Below are positions 63,251-64,000 of a stretch of DNA of 64,000 nt, piece after piece; the first letter of the stretch is position 1; every line of letters starts with the position of its first letter. A program made the translations under genes and the position numbers. This DNA is from UBA868 sp016776875. Its GTDB lineage: Bacteria; Pseudomonadota; Gammaproteobacteria; Arenicellales; UBA868. The stretch spans positions 186,001 to 250,000 of the forward strand of contig CP179198.1 in NCBI GenBank assembly GCA_051201585.1, written 5' to 3'. Under the pieces are notes generated by a model. The model made no database searches. It was not told where the DNA came from and saw only the letters and a list, made by a program, of their open reading frames with translations.

Positions 63251-64000
63251 ATGATGAGTGATAATGCGAGAACATTTTTGGAATCTTCGAATGCGGCGGA
63301 ACCCTCGTGGTTTCAGCAACAATGCCGTCGCTTGTTGTTTCGTAAGCTGTCAGACCTGAATGGTCGACTGGTGATTGAAGAGGCGGGGGTCTCACATTCA
63401 TTTGGTGACAATTACGGCACCAGTGCCCACATTGAAGTAAAAAATCCCGATTTCTTTTCAGAGATCGCCTTGCGCGGTAGCCTGGGCGCCGCGAAAGCGT
63501 GGATGGATGGAACGTGGTCCAGTCAAGACTTAACACAGGTGTTCGCGATTCTGGCCCAGAATCCAGAGCTCACTGACGGTTTTGATCGGGGATGGTCTCA
63601 AGTCGCAGCACGAGCCGCGAGCCGGTTTCACGAAAAACGACGTAACTCCCTCGGGGGCAGTCGACAAAATATCGCCGATCACTATGATCTCGGTAATGCG
63701 CTGTTTGATCTGTTTCTGGATCGATCAATGAATTATTCCAGCGCATTCTTCAATTCAGACCGTGACTCACTTGATACAGCCGGGCAGAATAAATTAGAGC
63801 GGATTTGCAACAAGCTTTTCGCTTGATACCTCCCATCACGTCCTTGAGGTCGGTTGCGGATGGGGCGGGTTTGCGATTTATGCAGCCTCTCGATTCGGAT
63901 GTCGAGTGACGGGTATTACGATTTCGCAAGAACAATTTGAGTTCGCCAAAGCGAAAGTGATCGAGGCTGACTTGACAGATCAAGTTGAGATTGTGCTTTG
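63251..64000 (+). CDS. cfa: Cyclopropane-fatty-acid synthase-family methyltransferase (frameshift; truncated by window edge)
   Basis: An S-adenosylmethionine-dependent enzyme acting on phospholipid acyl chains (cyclopropanation or a related methylation). The first frame (63251-63826) carries the N-terminal domain and NIADHYDLGNALFDLFLDRSMNYSSAFF. After one base is removed near 63815-63820, a second frame continues with KLSLDTSHHVLEVGCGWGGFA, the SAM-binding motif, and GITISQEQFEFAKAK, reaching the window end. The join KL-SLDTSHHVLEVGCGWGG aligns without gaps to E. coli Cfa. The break abuts AAGCTT. The remainder lies beyond the window. Confidence 0.9.

Noticed and set aside
12060..63826. Programmed ribosomal frameshifting as the cause of the four breaks
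   Set aside because: The shifts differ in direction (+1 in aceK and cfa, -1 in recB and the kinase), and none sits on a classic X-XXY-YYZ slippery heptamer with a downstream structure that I can see. AGCT is the shared element.
1..64000. tRNA, rRNA, CRISPR array, prophage, transposase, toxin-antitoxin or restriction system
   Set aside because: Read by eye on both strands, no direct-repeat array, integrase, transposase, methyltransferase or structural RNA was recognised. tRNAs were not searched by covariance model, so one could be missed.

Overview
The window looks like a chromosomal segment of a gammaproteobacterium, probably a free-living, aerobic, marine-type lineage. The evidence is a complete recC-recB-recD locus, aceK, the small gammaproteobacterial families CPXCG, DUF1244, DUF3144 and DUF3429, a cytochrome c', and a Bug/TctC-type tripartite carboxylate transporter. 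No rRNA, tRNA, CRISPR array, insertion sequence, integrase or phage gene was seen. Genes are dense, lie on both strands in short operons, and often overlap by ATGA or GTGA.

Layout. Bases 1-5.4 kb hold an AraC-type regulator, a flavodoxin-like protein, an ABM-fold protein, and a sirtuin translationally coupled to a TrpF-like paralogue. A DUF3429 membrane protein and an FMN oxidase-like protein follow. Bases 5.5-11.7 kb look like a carboxylate uptake and catabolism locus: TctC, TctB, TctA, a 2-hydroxyacyl-CoA lyase/oxalyl-CoA decarboxylase-like ThDP enzyme, and a stand-alone 10-formyl-THF hydrolase-like protein. Strong intrinsic terminators punctuate it. Next come an orphan aceK (frameshifted in this sequence), a periplasmic DsrE-like protein, an amidase and a cupin. 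Bases 16-26.7 kb are small metabolic and stress genes: RidA, a secreted subtilase carrying a second zinc-protease motif, cytochrome b561, cytochrome c', pterin dehydratase, a WYL regulator and EamA exporters. Bases 26.9-35.4 kb are recCBD, with recB frameshifted. Bases 35.7-46.0 kb hold a ureidoglycolate lyase-like protein, two family-2 glycosyltransferases, a trimethylamine dehydrogenase-like iron-sulfur flavoprotein and a fused hydantoinase/5-oxoprolinase. Bases 46-55.9 kb carry gloB, a potassium channel, an IMPDH/GMPR-family protein, dehydrogenases, a LysE exporter and lipoproteins. Bases 55.9-64 kb form a photolyase-DUF1295-two-component-desaturase-FAD oxidoreductase-DUF1365-cfa block that reads as a light/oxidative-stress membrane-lipid module.

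The most striking sequence-level observation is that four conserved genes (aceK, recB, a histidine kinase and cfa) each carry one single-base frameshift, and each shift lies on or next to an AGCT tetramer. This fits a systematic sequencing error at a modified AGCT motif better than four independent gene deaths, so the four are annotated as single genes. The most interesting biological candidates are the serine/zinc protease fusion, the transporter-lyase-formyl hydrolase locus, the sirtuin/TrpF-paralogue pair, and the lipid-stress block placed next to a two-component system.
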